Shown here in pieces: positions 28,633 to 38,300 of a stretch of 64,000 bases of DNA. Position 1 is the first letter of the stretch, and each line of letters begins with the position of its first letter. Source of the DNA: Streptococcus sp. SPS1 (lineage in GTDB: Bacteria > Bacillota > Bacilli > Lactobacillales > Streptococcaceae); the NCBI RefSeq assembly GCF_030439915.1, contig NZ_JAQFJG010000009.1, positions 1 to 64,000 of the forward strand, in the 5' to 3' direction. Under the pieces are notes generated by a model. The model had not been told where the DNA came from. It saw only the letters and a list, made by a program, of their open reading frames with translations, and did no database searches. The position numbers and the translations under genes were made by a program.

Positions 28633-28705
28633 GTTTTTCTCCTTAAATATCAATAATTCTCTCCTTCATTATAACAAAAAAACCGCTTCGCAACGGCTTT
28701 TTGAC
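28633..28705 (-). repeat. Terminator-promoter cassette, copy 1
   Basis: About 73 bp almost identical to 29664-29735. Read on the minus strand it holds a terminator with a GCGA tetraloop (stem CCGTT/AGCGG) and a T run. The T run leads straight into an extended -10 TGTTATAAT (hexamer 28668-28673) and the AAGGAG of the DUF2829 gene. It ends the aldo-keto reductase unit and starts the five-gene operon. Confidence 0.8.
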
Positions 28706-28731
28706 TGTGATTTATTTACATCTGCTTCTAC

Positions 28732-29658
28732 CTAGGGCAAATTATTCCCTGCTGCAAGATAAATTTCATACCATTCTTTTCTTGTTAAGCTAAAGTTTCC
28801 CACTTGGCTAACTTCTCTCAAGTGCTTAGGATTTGTTGTACCTACGACTGCCTGCATTTTGGCTGGGTAGCGTAATATCCAAGAAATGGCAATAGTTGAA
28901 GAAGTTACTCCATATTTAATAGCTAAACGCTCAAGTACTTGATTTAAAGCTTGAAATTTCTCATTGCCAACAAAATTCCCTCTAAAATACCCGAATTGTA
29001 AGACAGACCATGCTTGAATGACCACATCGTGTAATTTGCAATATTCAAAAATGCTGCCATCTCGCATAGCTGCTTGACTATCTTCCATATTAACATGAAA
29101 ACCTGATTCGAATCCTGGAGTAAAAGCCGCACTCAATTGTAGCTGATTAACAGCTAACGGCTGCTTGACATCTTTTTTAAGAAACTCCATCATCATGGGA
29201 TTTTGATTAGAAACTCCAAAATTTCGAACCTTACCTTGTTTATAAAGGAGATCAAAGGCTTCTGCTACTTGGTCAGATTCCATCAAAGCATCTGGTCGAT
29301 GAAGAAGCAAGCTGTCCAGATGATCAATCTTCAATCTTTGCAAAATACCGTCTACTGATTTTATAATATAGTCCTTAGAAAAATCAAAATAGGTAAATTC
29401 TTCTATGCGAATGCCACATTTGGACTGAATCCACATCTTTTCTCTTAAATCTGGACGATTTTTTAGGACAAGACCTAACAGTTCTTCACAACGACCACGA
29501 CCATATATATCAGCCAAGTCGAAAGCATTGATTCCAACAGAAAGTGCTGTTTCTACAAGCTCTTCAACTTCTTTTACAGACTTATCTTTTATTCTCATCA
29601 TTCCGAGAACAATTTCTGATAATTCTTTGTCATCTTGACCAAGAGTTATGTATCTCAT
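28732..29658 (-). CDS. Aldo-keto reductase
   Basis: 308 residues from ATG 29656-29658, with AAGGAG about 8 nt upstream. A TTG immediately before it is less likely. NADPH-dependent oxidoreductase with the tetrad visible in FDLADIYGRG (Asp, Tyr), QSKCGI (Lys) and LLHRPD (His). The cofactor end is WILRYPAKMQAVVGTTNP. It resembles the YdhF/oxidoreductase subgroup. The physiological substrate is unknown. It is monocistronic between two copies of the same terminator-promoter cassette. Confidence 0.92.
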   Translation of the reverse strand: MRYITLGQDDKELSEIVLGMMRIKDKSVKEVEELVETALSVGINAFDLADIYGRGRCEELLGLVLKNRPDLREKMWIQSKCGIRIEEFTYFDFSKDYIIKSVDGILQRLKIDHLDSLLLHRPDALMESDQVAEAFDLLYKQGKVRNFGVSNQNPMMMEFLKKDVKQPLAVNQLQLSAAFTPGFESGFHVNMEDSQAAMRDGSIFEYCKLHDVVIQAWSVLQFGYFRGNFVGNEKFQALNQVLERLAIKYGVTSSTIAISWILRYPAKMQAVVGTTNPKHLREVSQVGNFSLTRKEWYEIYLAAGNNLP

Positions 29659-29663
29659 CAAAT

Positions 29664-29735
29664 TTTTCTCCTTAAATTTCTAACATTCTTCCCTTCATTA
29701 TAACAAAAAACCGCTTTGCAACGGCTTTTTGACTA
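29664..29735 (-). repeat. Terminator-promoter cassette, copy 2
   Basis: Homologous to 28633-28705: AAGGAG, extended -10 TGTTATAAT (hexamer 29697-29702) and a terminator with a GC-rich stem. It terminates the PadR unit and promotes the aldo-keto reductase gene. The two copies differ by a few substitutions. Confidence 0.8.
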
Positions 29736-30548
29736 TATTTCACTCCATTTTATCTTCTTAAACCCACGGAACAAGACAAAGATTCCAATAAAGAGGACAG
29801 CTAAAGGAATAACTTTTGTAAGAAAAACATTTGAAATTCCCATCCACTCATAGTAACGGAGCAGAGAACCTACAATAAGGTGGGCAATAATCATACTAAC
29901 AAATGGACGAAAAATCGGTTCTTTCCAATTCCAAATACTGATGACTAGGGAAATCGTAAAGACAGACAAACTATCCCAGGGAGCAGGAAGATAAAATGCT
30001 CCTTCTTGTACAAAACTTCCTATTCCTACATATCCCAGAACAACTAGCAGAACAAGAATCCCAACGACAATATAGGTGCCAATTTTTATGTTAGGAGAAT
30101 CTTGGACTAAGCCCCAACGTAAGATTGTGGCCACAAGAGCAAATCCAATCAGAAAAAGAAGAAGTTGCCCTAAAAAAGTAAGCAAATTGACTGTTAAGAG
30201 AGGACCTTTAGAAAAATCACCCAGTAGATGATAGTAACGTAATATCACTAGGACAAAAATTGGTGTCAAAAGGGACTCCTTGATAGAACTGCGTGGTGCT
30301 TCCTTGAGAATCTCTTTCATTATTTTTTTAGGATTCTTACCTAAATAATCCTCTGCACTCATGCCATCTCGTTCTGCTTCTGAAAAATCTAACATCATCA
30401 AATAAATCTGCTCTCTGAGATAGTCTTCATCATAGAGAAATCCAGCAAGATTAAAACTATCCCACAGTTCCTCAAAATACTGCTGATTCTCCTCAGAAAA
30501 CTCATGCAGCAAAGCGCTTGTTTCTTCGTAATACTTCATTTTCTTCAT
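29733..30548 (-). CDS. PadR-associated multi-pass membrane protein
   Basis: 271 residues. The cytoplasmic N-terminus of about 95 residues (helical, acidic, with MSAEDYLGKNPKKIMKEILK) resembles the small helical domain of DUF1700/DUF1048/DUF1129-type proteins that accompany PadR regulators. About six hydrophobic segments follow. The gene starts 3 bp after the PadR stop, and a GGGGGG Shine-Dalgarno is formed at the PadR 3' end. It is the likely effector of the PadR unit, perhaps sensing or countering membrane stress. I cannot name the family with certainty. Confidence 0.65.
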   Translation of the reverse strand: MKKMKYYEETSALLHEFSEENQQYFEELWDSFNLAGFLYDEDYLREQIYLMMLDFSEAERDGMSAEDYLGKNPKKIMKEILKEAPRSSIKESLLTPIFVLVILRYYHLLGDFSKGPLLTVNLLTFLGQLLLFLIGFALVATILRWGLVQDSPNIKIGTYIVVGILVLLVVLGYVGIGSFVQEGAFYLPAPWDSLSVFTISLVISIWNWKEPIFRPFVSMIIAHLIVGSLLRYYEWMGISNVFLTKVIPLAVLFIGIFVLFRGFKKIKWSEI

Positions 30549-30551
30549 GGT

Positions 30552-30872
30552 TTACCCCCCATTCTTAATCCCTTCTACTTTTTGACTCAAATCGTCCCAT
30601 TGTTGCCAAAAGACGGAGACACGCTCTTCTCCTTCTTTCGTTAATGAAAAATACTTCCGATCTGGACCATCTGGCGACGGGCGCATGTCGCCTCTTATCC
30701 ATTGATTTTTTTCTAACTTTTGCAACAAAGGATAAATAGTTCCTGGAACGATAGTGTCAAATCCAGCCTCTCGCAAAGTCTGAACCAACTCATAACCATA
30801 CCGCTCTTTTTGACCAATCATATCCAAGACACAACCTTCAAGAACACCTTTTAATAGTTGAGTTTCCTTCAT
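30552..30872 (-). CDS. PadR-family transcriptional regulator
   Basis: 106 residues. The winged-helix domain is the typical PadR form: LLKGVLEGCVLDMIGQKERY, YELVQTL, PGTIYPLLQKLEKNQWI, PDGPDRKYFSLTKEGEE. Such dimers repress their own operon and respond to membrane-active or phenolic compounds. It is the first gene of a two-gene operon with a membrane protein. Its promoter carries two ACTAGT motifs that may be its operator. Confidence 0.92.
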   Translation of the reverse strand: MKETQLLKGVLEGCVLDMIGQKERYGYELVQTLREAGFDTIVPGTIYPLLQKLEKNQWIRGDMRPSPDGPDRKYFSLTKEGEERVSVFWQQWDDLSQKVEGIKNGG

Positions 30873-30903
30873 CCCTTCCCCCTTCTAATCTATTTTGTAA
30901 TAC

Positions 30904-30952
30904 CTACTAGTAGCTTCATCAATAATATACCACTTTTACACTAGTTTGTAAA
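30904..30952 (-). promoter_or_regulatory. padR promoter with candidate autoregulatory operator
   Basis: Minus strand: -35 TTTACA (30947-30952), 17-bp spacer, -10 TATATT (30924-30929). ACTAGT occurs at 30940-30945 in the spacer and again inside the palindrome CTACTAGTAG (30904-30913) near the transcription start. The paired palindromes 34 bp apart fit a dimeric repressor. Confidence 0.6.
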
Positions 30953-30964
30953 GCATAATAGTTA

Positions 30965-31161
30965 ATACTCTTCGAAAATCTCTTCAAACCATGTCAGCGT
31001 CGCCTTAGCGTATGTATATGTAACTGACTTCGTCAGTCTTATCTACTACCTCAAAACGGTGTTTTGAGCTGACTTCGTCAGTTTCATCTACAACCTCAAA
31101 ACCATGTTTTGAGCAACCTGTGGCTAGTTTCCTAGTTTACTCTTTGATTTTCATTGAGTGT
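30965..31161 (+). repeat. BOX element with two boxB units
   Basis: 197 bp bounded by ATACTC and GAGTGT. It has boxA, two consecutive boxB-like units (each with ACTTCGTCAG and GTTTTGAG) and boxC. It fills the gap between padR and metG; apart from the promoter and terminator the gap holds nothing else. Confidence 0.92.
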
Positions 31162-31171
31162 AAATAAAAAA

Positions 31172-31197
31172 ACAGAACTAGCATGAACTAGTCCTGT
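31172..31197 (-). terminator. metG terminator
   Basis: ACAGAACTAG (31172-31181) pairs with CTAGTCCTGT (31188-31197), one wobble, then TTTTTTT on the minus strand. Confidence 0.85.
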
Positions 31198-31203
31198 CTA
31201 TTT

Positions 31204-33201
31204 TTACCCAATCACACTTCCGTTTGGTACAGCTGGATCAACTGTGAGAAGGGTTAATTGTCCATCATGTTCAGCTGAGAGGATCATACCTTGGCTGACA
31301 TATTTTTTCATCATTTTACGTGGTTTGAGATTGGCAACGATTTGGACTTTCTTGCCGACCAATTCTTGTTCGTTTGGATAGTATTTGGCAATTCCTGAGA
31401 GGATTTGACGATCTTCACCATCACCAGCATCCAAGCGGAATTGAAGCAACTTATCTGAACCTTCTACTTTAGACACTTCTTTGACTTCTGCGACACGGAT
31501 TTCGACCTTGTCAAAGTCTTCAAACTTGATTTCATCCTTGTTTAGTTTGAGTTCGACTTCGTCTGGATTCCATTCTTTTTCGACTGCTGGTTTGTTTCCT
31601 TCCATTTGTTCCTTGATATAGGCGATTTCTTCTTCCATATCCAGACGTGGGAAGATTGGAGTTCCTTTAGCAACTACAGTCACATTTTCTGGGAAGTCAG
31701 CCAAGCTCAAGTTTTCAAGGCTCGCTACTTCTTCCAAGCCAAGTTGATTCAAGACTGCACGACTGGTTTCCATCATAAACGGCTCAATCAAGTGAGCGAC
31801 GACACGAAGGCTAGCTGCCAAGTGGCTCATAACACTTGCCAATTGATCGCGGAGTACTTCATCCTTGGCCAAGACCCACGGAGCTGTCTCGTCGATGTAT
31901 TTGTTAGTACGAGAGATAAGGGTCCAGACTGCTTCAAGGGCACGTGGGTAGTCAACTGCTTCCATGTGAGTATGGTAGTCAGCGATTGATTCAGCAGCTA
32001 CTTGAGCAAGAGCATGGTCAAACTCTGTTACACCTTCTACATAGGCAGGAATTTGTCCATCAAAGTACTTGTTAATCATAGAAACCGTACGGTTGAGGAG
32101 GTTCCCAAGGTCATTGGCCAATTCGTAGTTGATACGGCCTACATAGTCTTCTGGAGTGAAGGTTCCATCTGAACCAACTGGAAGGCTACGCATGAGGTAG
32201 TAACGAAGTGGATCTAGTCCAAAACGCTCTATCAACATTTCAGGATAGACAACATTCCCTTTTGATTTAGACATCTTGCCGTCTTTCATGACAAACCAAC
32301 CATGACCAATCAAACGTTCTGGCAATTTGATATCCAACATCATAAGAAGGATTGGCCAGTAGATTGAGTGAAAACGAAGGATGTCTTTTCCAACCATATG
32401 GAAGACTGTTCCGTTCCAGAACTTGTCAAAGTTAGCGTGTTCGTCTTGATCGTAGCCAAGAGCTGTCACATAGTTGAGTAGAGCATCAAACCAAACATAG
32501 ACAACGTGTTTTGGATTTGATGGGACTGGTACACCCCAGGTAAAGGTGGTACGAGATACCGCCAAATCCTCTAAACCTGGCTCAATGAAGTTGCGAAGCA
32601 TTTCATTCAGACGACCATCTGGAGTGATAAATTCAGGATGGGCTTTGAAAAAGTCTACCAAACGATCTTGGTATTTGCTGAGGCGAAGGAAGTATGATTC
32701 TTCAGATACCCATTCAACCTCGTGTCCTGATGGAGCAATTCCACCTGTCACGTTTCCAGCTTCGTCACGGAAAACTTCCGCAAGCTGGCTTTCTGTAAAG
32801 AATTCCTCATCTGATACTGAGTACCAACCAGAGTATTCACCCAAATAGATGTCATCTTGAGCAAGCAAGCGCTCAAAGACCTGTGCTACCACTTTTTCAT
32901 GGTAGTCATCAGTTGTACGGATAAATTTATCGTATGAGATATCTAGTAATTGCCAGAGTTCTTTGACTCCAACTGCCATCCCATCAACATAGGCTTGAGG
33001 GGTGATTCCAGCTTCTTCCGCTTTCTGCTGGATTTTCTGACCATGTTCATCAAGACCTGTCAAATAAAAGACATCGTAGCCCATCAGGCGTTTGTAACGT
33101 GCTAGGACATCACAAGCGATGGTTGTGTAGGCAGAACCGATATGAAGTTTACCAGATGGGTAGTAAATCGGCGTTGTAATATAAAAATTCTTTTCAGACA
33201 T
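31204..33201 (-). CDS. metG: Methionyl-tRNA synthetase
   Basis: 665 residues from ATG 33199-33201 ([20 protein letters not shown]), with AAGGAAAAA before it. The longer frame adds 14 residues. Class I synthetase: HIGSAYTT (HIGH motif) and KMSKSKGN (KMSKS). The connective domain lacks the four zinc cysteines. The C-terminal tRNA-binding EMAP-like domain ([29 protein letters not shown]) promotes dimerisation. It charges initiator and elongator tRNA-Met. It is a single gene with a dedicated terminator. Confidence 0.97.
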   Translation of the reverse strand: MSEKNFYITTPIYYPSGKLHIGSAYTTIACDVLARYKRLMGYDVFYLTGLDEHGQKIQQKAEEAGITPQAYVDGMAVGVKELWQLLDISYDKFIRTTDDYHEKVVAQVFERLLAQDDIYLGEYSGWYSVSDEEFFTESQLAEVFRDEAGNVTGGIAPSGHEVEWVSEESYFLRLSKYQDRLVDFFKAHPEFITPDGRLNEMLRNFIEPGLEDLAVSRTTFTWGVPVPSNPKHVVYVWFDALLNYVTALGYDQDEHANFDKFWNGTVFHMVGKDILRFHSIYWPILLMMLDIKLPERLIGHGWFVMKDGKMSKSKGNVVYPEMLIERFGLDPLRYYLMRSLPVGSDGTFTPEDYVGRINYELANDLGNLLNRTVSMINKYFDGQIPAYVEGVTEFDHALAQVAAESIADYHTHMEAVDYPRALEAVWTLISRTNKYIDETAPWVLAKDEVLRDQLASVMSHLAASLRVVAHLIEPFMMETSRAVLNQLGLEEVASLENLSLADFPENVTVVAKGTPIFPRLDMEEEIAYIKEQMEGNKPAVEKEWNPDEVELKLNKDEIKFEDFDKVEIRVAEVKEVSKVEGSDKLLQFRLDAGDGEDRQILSGIAKYYPNEQELVGKKVQIVANLKPRKMMKKYVSQGMILSAEHDGQLTLLTVDPAVPNGSVIG

Positions 33202-33334
33202 AATTTTTCCTTTCCAGGCAAATGAAACCTGTTTTTCTAACACTTCATTATATCACATTTTTAAGGATTTTCGATAAGGAAATCCATACAAAAACAAGAC
33301 AGACTGATGTCTATCTCGTTTTTTATCTTTTAAA

Positions 33335-34594
33335 TTATTCATAACGAAGGGCTTCGATTGGGTCAAGTTTCGATGCCTTGTTGGCTGGCAAGACTCCAAA
33401 AATCATACCCACGCTAGCCGAAACTGTAAGACTAAATAGGGCAACTGGAATTGATACTCCAACTTCTATACCCGCAATCAAACCTTGCAGTAACAAACCT
33501 GCTAAGGCAGTTAAACCACTTGCAATTGTCAAGCCAATCAAGCCACCTAACAAGGTCAAAATCATGGATTCAATCAAAAACTGGATTAAAATATTGGCAC
33601 GCGTTGCACCCAAAGCCTTACGGAGACCAATCTCACGGGTACGCTCTGTAACAGAAACCAGCATGATATTCATAACACCAGTTCCTCCAACAAAGAGAGA
33701 AATTCCTGCGATAGCACTAATAATCGTCGTCATAAAACTAAACGATTGTTGAACTTCTGCAAATGCAGCTGACTCATCTGCTACTTGATATTCTCCCTGT
33801 TGCAAGCCAGCAAGCTCTGTCATTTTTCGTGCTAATTCTGGCCCCAGAGTTTGAGTCAAGCTTGTATCATTCACTCGAAAGACAATATTAGCTATTTCAT
33901 CTACATTAAAATTCGCAGCAAGGGAGATATTTGTGGTAATAGGCAAGCCGCCAAGACCATATATTTTTGAATTTTTAGATTCTGGGCTAGTATAAACACC
34001 AATGACTCGATAACTAAAACCATTGACTTCTACAACCTTGTTAATAGCCTCTTGAGGAGAGCCAAATAGACTAATGGATAATTCTTCATCAAGCAAAATA
34101 ACACTTGCAAACTCTTTGAAATCTTGCTCTCTCAGACTACGACCTGCAAGAATTTCATTCTTAACAGCGTCCATATAGGTTCTATTCCCGCCTGTCAAAT
34201 TGGCATTTTCAACCTTTTTATCTTGATAAGTCAAGATGGCGTTCGTTGAGTTGGTTACATAGTAATTATCCACTCCCTTGAGTTTGGCTGCCTCCTTAAC
34301 CCAAGATTCTTGCGGTTTTGGTGGTTCAACAGGAACTTCCTCTTCTTTTCCAGAAACCGTAAAAGCTGATTGTTTCTGAGTAAAAGACCCATCTTTACTT
34401 TTTTTAGAAGAGAAAAAGACACTAATATTCTTCTGAGATCTGGTCATGTTTTTATTAAGCTGTCGAGACATGGAATCACCCAGAGCCATAATCACAACAA
34501 CCGATGAAACACCGATAATAATCCCAATCATGGTAAGCAAAGAACGCATCTTGTGAGCCATAATAGATGAAAAGGCAAATTTCAGATTCTGCAT
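33335..34594 (-). CDS. MacB-type ABC efflux permease
   Basis: 419 residues. One N-terminal helix (SLLTMIGIIIGVSSVVVIMA) is followed by a large extracytoplasmic MacB domain and three C-terminal helices (FtsX fold; TREIGLRKALGATRANIL). It is the permease of a three-gene tripartite-like exporter with the adaptor and ATPase upstream. From memory, the pneumococcal orthologue system (spr0693-0695) exports antimicrobial peptides and some antibiotics. It starts 2 bp after the ATPase gene. Confidence 0.92.
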   Translation of the reverse strand: MQNLKFAFSSIMAHKMRSLLTMIGIIIGVSSVVVIMALGDSMSRQLNKNMTRSQKNISVFFSSKKSKDGSFTQKQSAFTVSGKEEEVPVEPPKPQESWVKEAAKLKGVDNYYVTNSTNAILTYQDKKVENANLTGGNRTYMDAVKNEILAGRSLREQDFKEFASVILLDEELSISLFGSPQEAINKVVEVNGFSYRVIGVYTSPESKNSKIYGLGGLPITTNISLAANFNVDEIANIVFRVNDTSLTQTLGPELARKMTELAGLQQGEYQVADESAAFAEVQQSFSFMTTIISAIAGISLFVGGTGVMNIMLVSVTERTREIGLRKALGATRANILIQFLIESMILTLLGGLIGLTIASGLTALAGLLLQGLIAGIEVGVSIPVALFSLTVSASVGMIFGVLPANKASKLDPIEALRYE

Positions 34595-34595
34595 C

Positions 34596-35297
34596 TTAGT
34601 TTTCCTCCTTTTCTAACTGAGCACTATCAGATGAAATAACTCCATCGCGAATGACAATCTGACGTTTGGCATAAGCAGCTATTTCAGGCTCATGCGTTAC
34701 CATGATAATGGTTTTTCCTTCTTTGTTCAAGTCAACCAATAGTTGCATAATTTGATTTCCTGTTTTGGTATCCAAGGCTCCTGTCGGTTCGTCTGCTAAG
34801 ATAATAGAAGGATTGTTTACCAAGGCACGCGCAATAGCCACACGTTGCTTTTGACCACCAGATAATTCCGAAGGCAAATGATGACTACGTTCTGTCAATT
34901 CAACCTTATCTAGATATTCCTCAGCTAACTTGCGACGTTTTGAAGCCGAAACTCCTGCGTAAATCAAGGGCAATTCTACATTTTGCAGAGCATTGAGTTT
35001 CGATAGAAGAAAGAACTGCTGAAAGACAAAACCGATTTGTTGGTTGCGAACCTTAGCTAGTTGTTTTTCACCCAATCCAGCCACTTCTTGACCTTCAAGA
35101 TAATACTCTCCACTACTTGGTGTATCCAACATGCCAATCGTATTCATGAGAGTAGACTTACCAGAACCAGATGGTCCCATAATGGCAACAAACTCACCCT
35201 CATTCACTTCTAGGTTGATATTTTTGAGAACCTGCAGTTCTTGGTCACCGTTACGGTAGCTTCTGCAGATATTTTTTAGACTAATTAGTTGCTTCAT
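34596..35297 (-). CDS. MacB-type ABC exporter ATPase
   Basis: 233 residues of the LolD/MacB class. Walker [10 protein letters not shown], signature LSGGQKQRVAIARAL, Walker B IILADEPTGALD, switch His MVTHEPE. It overlaps the adaptor gene by 17 bp, so the two are coupled. It supplies mechanical energy to the MacB permease downstream. Confidence 0.94.
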   Translation of the reverse strand: MKQLISLKNICRSYRNGDQELQVLKNINLEVNEGEFVAIMGPSGSGKSTLMNTIGMLDTPSSGEYYLEGQEVAGLGEKQLAKVRNQQIGFVFQQFFLLSKLNALQNVELPLIYAGVSASKRRKLAEEYLDKVELTERSHHLPSELSGGQKQRVAIARALVNNPSIILADEPTGALDTKTGNQIMQLLVDLNKEGKTIIMVTHEPEIAAYAKRQIVIRDGVISSDSAQLEKEEN

Positions 35298-36486
35298 CAG
35301 CCTTCACCTCTTTTCCTTCTTCCAAGGAAGACGTTGGGTTACTGATGACCTTGACTCCATTTGTCAGACCTGAAGTGATTTCTTGGTTGTCTGCATCAGC
35401 ATTGCCCAAACCAACTTCCACTTTCTTGGCCTTTTTCTGCTCGTCAAGCACCCAGACATAATTCTTATCATTTTCAGTCACAACACTTGTTAGAGGAACC
35501 AAAATGGCTTTACTCTTATTTTTGACCTCAACACTTACTGAGAATCCTTGTTTCAAATCACCGATTTCACTTGTAACATCAATAGTGTATGGATATTTAG
35601 AACCAGAATTACCAGAAGCTGCGGCAGCTGGACTAGCTGCTTCACCATTGTTTTTAGGATAGTCAGAAATATAGCTTAATTTCCCAGTCCATTTTTTATC
35701 AGGATACACTTTAGAAGTAAAGCTTACTTCTTGACCTACAGATAGGTTGGCGAGGTTATATTCAGACAGTTCTCCCTTAACTTGCAAGTTTTCATTACTT
35801 ACGACATGAACGACTACTTGGCTAGCTCCTGTTGGAGATTTAGAAACATTGTGGTTGACTTCGACCACAGTTCCCTCTAGGGTACTGAGAACCGTCATTG
35901 CATCTAACTGACTTTGAGCCTTACTTAATTGCGCCGCAGCGTCTGCACGCGCATCACGGGCATCACCCAACTGAGCGTCAATAGAAGCAACAGAATTTCC
36001 AGCCACTGGAGTTGGACTTTGCACCGTTGCATCTTCTCCTCCTGCTGGCGCAGAGGCTTGAGGAGCCGGAGCTGAAGCGGCTTCATTTCGCGCTTGGTTG
36101 AGTTCGTTGATATGACGATCTGCCTTAGCTACTGCTCGACTCGCTGAATCATAGGCTGCCTGGGCTTCTGAACTACTGTACTTGACTAAAGCCTGTCCTT
36201 CACTGACTTTATCACCCACAGAAACAAGGATTTCATCTAAATCTCCCTTACTAGCATCAAAATAAACATATTGTTCATTTTTTGCTGTTACTGTCCCTGA
36301 CAATAAAACAGAGGAGGCCACGCTTCCTTCCTTGGCAACAACAAGATGAGTAGGCTCATCTTTTACAGCAGTCTGAGAAGGTTGTCTAAAGAGTAAAATC
36401 CCCCCGGCACCCAATACAACTACACTGGCAGCACCGATTGCTGCATACAATTGCCACTTTTTAGCTTTACCATTCTTTTTCTTCAT
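35281..36486 (-). CDS. Efflux adaptor (membrane-fusion-protein family)
   Basis: About 401 residues from ATG 36484-36486 (MKKKNGKAKKWQLYAAIGAA) with AAAGGAG upstream. One N-terminal membrane anchor, a lipoyl/barrel-sandwich domain split around an alpha-helical hairpin (ASRAVAKADRHINELNQ, LSKAQSQLDAMTVL), a beta barrel and a membrane-proximal domain. The hairpin tip carries an Ala/Pro-rich insert (ASAPAPQASAPAGGED). It is the MacA-like partner of the ATPase and permease, projecting through the thick Gram-positive wall. First gene of the operon. Confidence 0.92.
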   Translation of the reverse strand: MKKKNGKAKKWQLYAAIGAASVVVLGAGGILLFRQPSQTAVKDEPTHLVVAKEGSVASSVLLSGTVTAKNEQYVYFDASKGDLDEILVSVGDKVSEGQALVKYSSSEAQAAYDSASRAVAKADRHINELNQARNEAASAPAPQASAPAGGEDATVQSPTPVAGNSVASIDAQLGDARDARADAAAQLSKAQSQLDAMTVLSTLEGTVVEVNHNVSKSPTGASQVVVHVVSNENLQVKGELSEYNLANLSVGQEVSFTSKVYPDKKWTGKLSYISDYPKNNGEAASPAAAASGNSGSKYPYTIDVTSEIGDLKQGFSVSVEVKNKSKAILVPLTSVVTENDKNYVWVLDEQKKAKKVEVGLGNADADNQEITSGLTNGVKVISNPTSSLEEGKEVKADEATN

Positions 36487-36673
36487 AATGAAACTCCTTT
36501 TTGATTTAAAGTTCTTAACAATATTATACAAAAATTATCAATTTGAAATAATGACATTTCAGGATTTAATTATTGTTCGGAATTTATTTTACAATCATTG
36601 TACTAGTTATATCATACACTTTATTTTTCTTTTTTGCAAGCCTTTTCTTGAATTTTTTGTACGTAGCAGATTT

Positions 36674-36702
36674 TTGCAATCACATCAAAAAAAAGATAGA
36701 AT
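36674..36702 (+). promoter_or_regulatory. Promoter of the glutathione reductase gene
   Basis: TTGCAA (36674-36679), 17 bp, TAGAAT (36697-36702), 54 bp before the ATG. Confidence 0.6.
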
Positions 36703-36756
36703 ATGACTATCAAAAAATGACACTCTACTATTTAGAAGAGTACAAAGGAGTTTTCA

Positions 36757-38103
36757 ATGAGAGAATACGATATCATTGCTATCGGTGGAGGTAGCGGAGG
36801 AATTGCCACCATGAACCGTGCTGGTGAACATGGAGCCAAAGCTGTCGTTATTGAGGAAAAGAAACTAGGTGGAACCTGCGTCAACGTCGGCTGTGTTCCT
36901 AAGAAAATCATGTGGTACGGGGCGCAAATCGCTGAGACTTTCCATCAATTTGGAGAAGACTACGGCTTTAAAACTACTGATCTTAACTTTGACTTTGCAA
37001 CCCTACGTCGCAATCGTGAAGCCTACATTGATCGCGCTCGTTCTTCTTATGATGGCAGTTTTAAACGCAACGGAGTAGACTTGATTGAAGGTCATGCTGA
37101 ATTTGTAGATTCTCATACTGTTAGCGTAAATGGTGAGCTGATTCGTGCTAAACATATCGTGATTGCTACTGGTGCCCATCCAAGTATTCCAAACATTCCT
37201 GGTGCTGAACTAGGTGGCTCTTCTGATGATGTATTTGCCTGGGAAGAATTGCCAGAGTCAGTTGCAATTCTAGGCGCTGGTTATATCGCCGTTGAATTGG
37301 CTGGCGTACTCCACACTTTTGGTGTCAAGACAGACCTCTTTGTTCGCCGTGATCGCCCTTTACGTGGTTTTGATTCCTACATCGTTGAAGGTCTGGTCAA
37401 GGAAATGGAAAGAACAAACTTACCACTTCATACTCACAAAGTCCCTGTCAAGTTAGAAAAAACTACTGACGGCATTACCATTCATTTCGAAGATGGTACT
37501 AGTCACACAGCTAGCCAAGTTATCTGGGCTACAGGCCGCCGTCCAAACGTTAAGGGCTTGCAACTTGAAAAAGCTGGAGTAACCCTGAACGAACGTGGCT
37601 TTATCCAAGTGGATGAATACCAAAATACTGTTGTTGAGGGAATCTATGCTCTAGGTGATGTAACAGGCGAGAAAGAACTGACTCCAGTTGCAATCAAGGC
37701 TGGGCGTACCCTATCAGAACGTCTCTTTAACGGAAAAACAACTGCAAAAATGGACTACTCAACTATTCCAACTGTTGTCTTTTCACACCCTGCTATCGGA
37801 ACTGTCGGATTGACAGAAGAGCAAGCTATCAAAGAATATGGTCAAGACCAAATCAAGGTTTACAAATCAAGCTTTGCATCTATGTACTCTGCCGTTACTA
37901 GCAATAGACAAGAATCCCGTTTCAAATTGATCACAGCTGGTTCAGAAGAAAAAGTTGTCGGACTTCATGGAATTGGCTATGGTGTTGATGAAATGATTCA
38001 AGGATTTGCTGTTGCTATCAAAATGGGAGCAACCAAGGCTGACTTTGATGCAACTGTAGCGATTCACCCAACTGCATCCGAAGAATTTGTAACCATGCGT
38101 TAA
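36757..38103 (+). CDS. gor: Glutathione-disulfide reductase
   Basis: 448 residues. FAD-binding [13 protein letters not shown], redox-active disulfide CVNVGC (Cys41, Cys46), NAD(P)-binding [13 protein letters not shown], second FAD motif YALGDV and C-terminal HPTASEEF with the catalytic His-Glu. It reduces glutathione disulfide with NADPH. Streptococci of this group import glutathione, so this enzyme protects against oxidants and metals. The ATG follows AAAGGAG. It is monocistronic with a terminator. Confidence 0.95.
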   Translation: MREYDIIAIGGGSGGIATMNRAGEHGAKAVVIEEKKLGGTCVNVGCVPKKIMWYGAQIAETFHQFGEDYGFKTTDLNFDFATLRRNREAYIDRARSSYDGSFKRNGVDLIEGHAEFVDSHTVSVNGELIRAKHIVIATGAHPSIPNIPGAELGGSSDDVFAWEELPESVAILGAGYIAVELAGVLHTFGVKTDLFVRRDRPLRGFDSYIVEGLVKEMERTNLPLHTHKVPVKLEKTTDGITIHFEDGTSHTASQVIWATGRRPNVKGLQLEKAGVTLNERGFIQVDEYQNTVVEGIYALGDVTGEKELTPVAIKAGRTLSERLFNGKTTAKMDYSTIPTVVFSHPAIGTVGLTEEQAIKEYGQDQIKVYKSSFASMYSAVTSNRQESRFKLITAGSEEKVVGLHGIGYGVDEMIQGFAVAIKMGATKADFDATVAIHPTASEEFVTMR

Positions 38104-38114
38104 TCGAAATAAAG

Positions 38115-38147
38115 GAAGCTGATACAAATGTGTCTGCTTCTTTTTTT
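38115..38147 (+). terminator. gor terminator
   Basis: GAAGC (38115-38119) with GCTTC (38136-38140) and partial inner pairing, followed by TTTTTTT. Confidence 0.7.
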
Positions 38148-38239
38148 AATTTCTTACAAATCTACAAAACAATTATCCAACTCAACCAGTAAGCAAAATC
38201 GGCTGTTACAATTTTTGTTACCTTGTTTTTAAAAATAGG

Positions 38240-38267
38240 TTGACAATGATTACTCTACGAGTATAAT
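38240..38267 (+). promoter_or_regulatory. bioY promoter
   Basis: TTGACA (38240-38245), 16 bp, TATAAT (38262-38267). The -10 overlaps the left arm of an inverted repeat that resembles a BirA operator. Confidence 0.8.
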
Positions 38268-38300
38268 AGTTACTATATATCAGAAAAGAGGTTAACTATT
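38265..38300. promoter_or_regulatory. Candidate BirA operator of bioY
   Basis: Arms AATAGTTAC (38265-38273) and GTTAACTATT (38291-38300) are inverted, separated by 17 bp. Firmicute BirA sites have such TTAAC-type half-sites about 14-16 bp apart. The position over the -10 and transcription start fits biotin-dependent repression. Confidence 0.6.
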
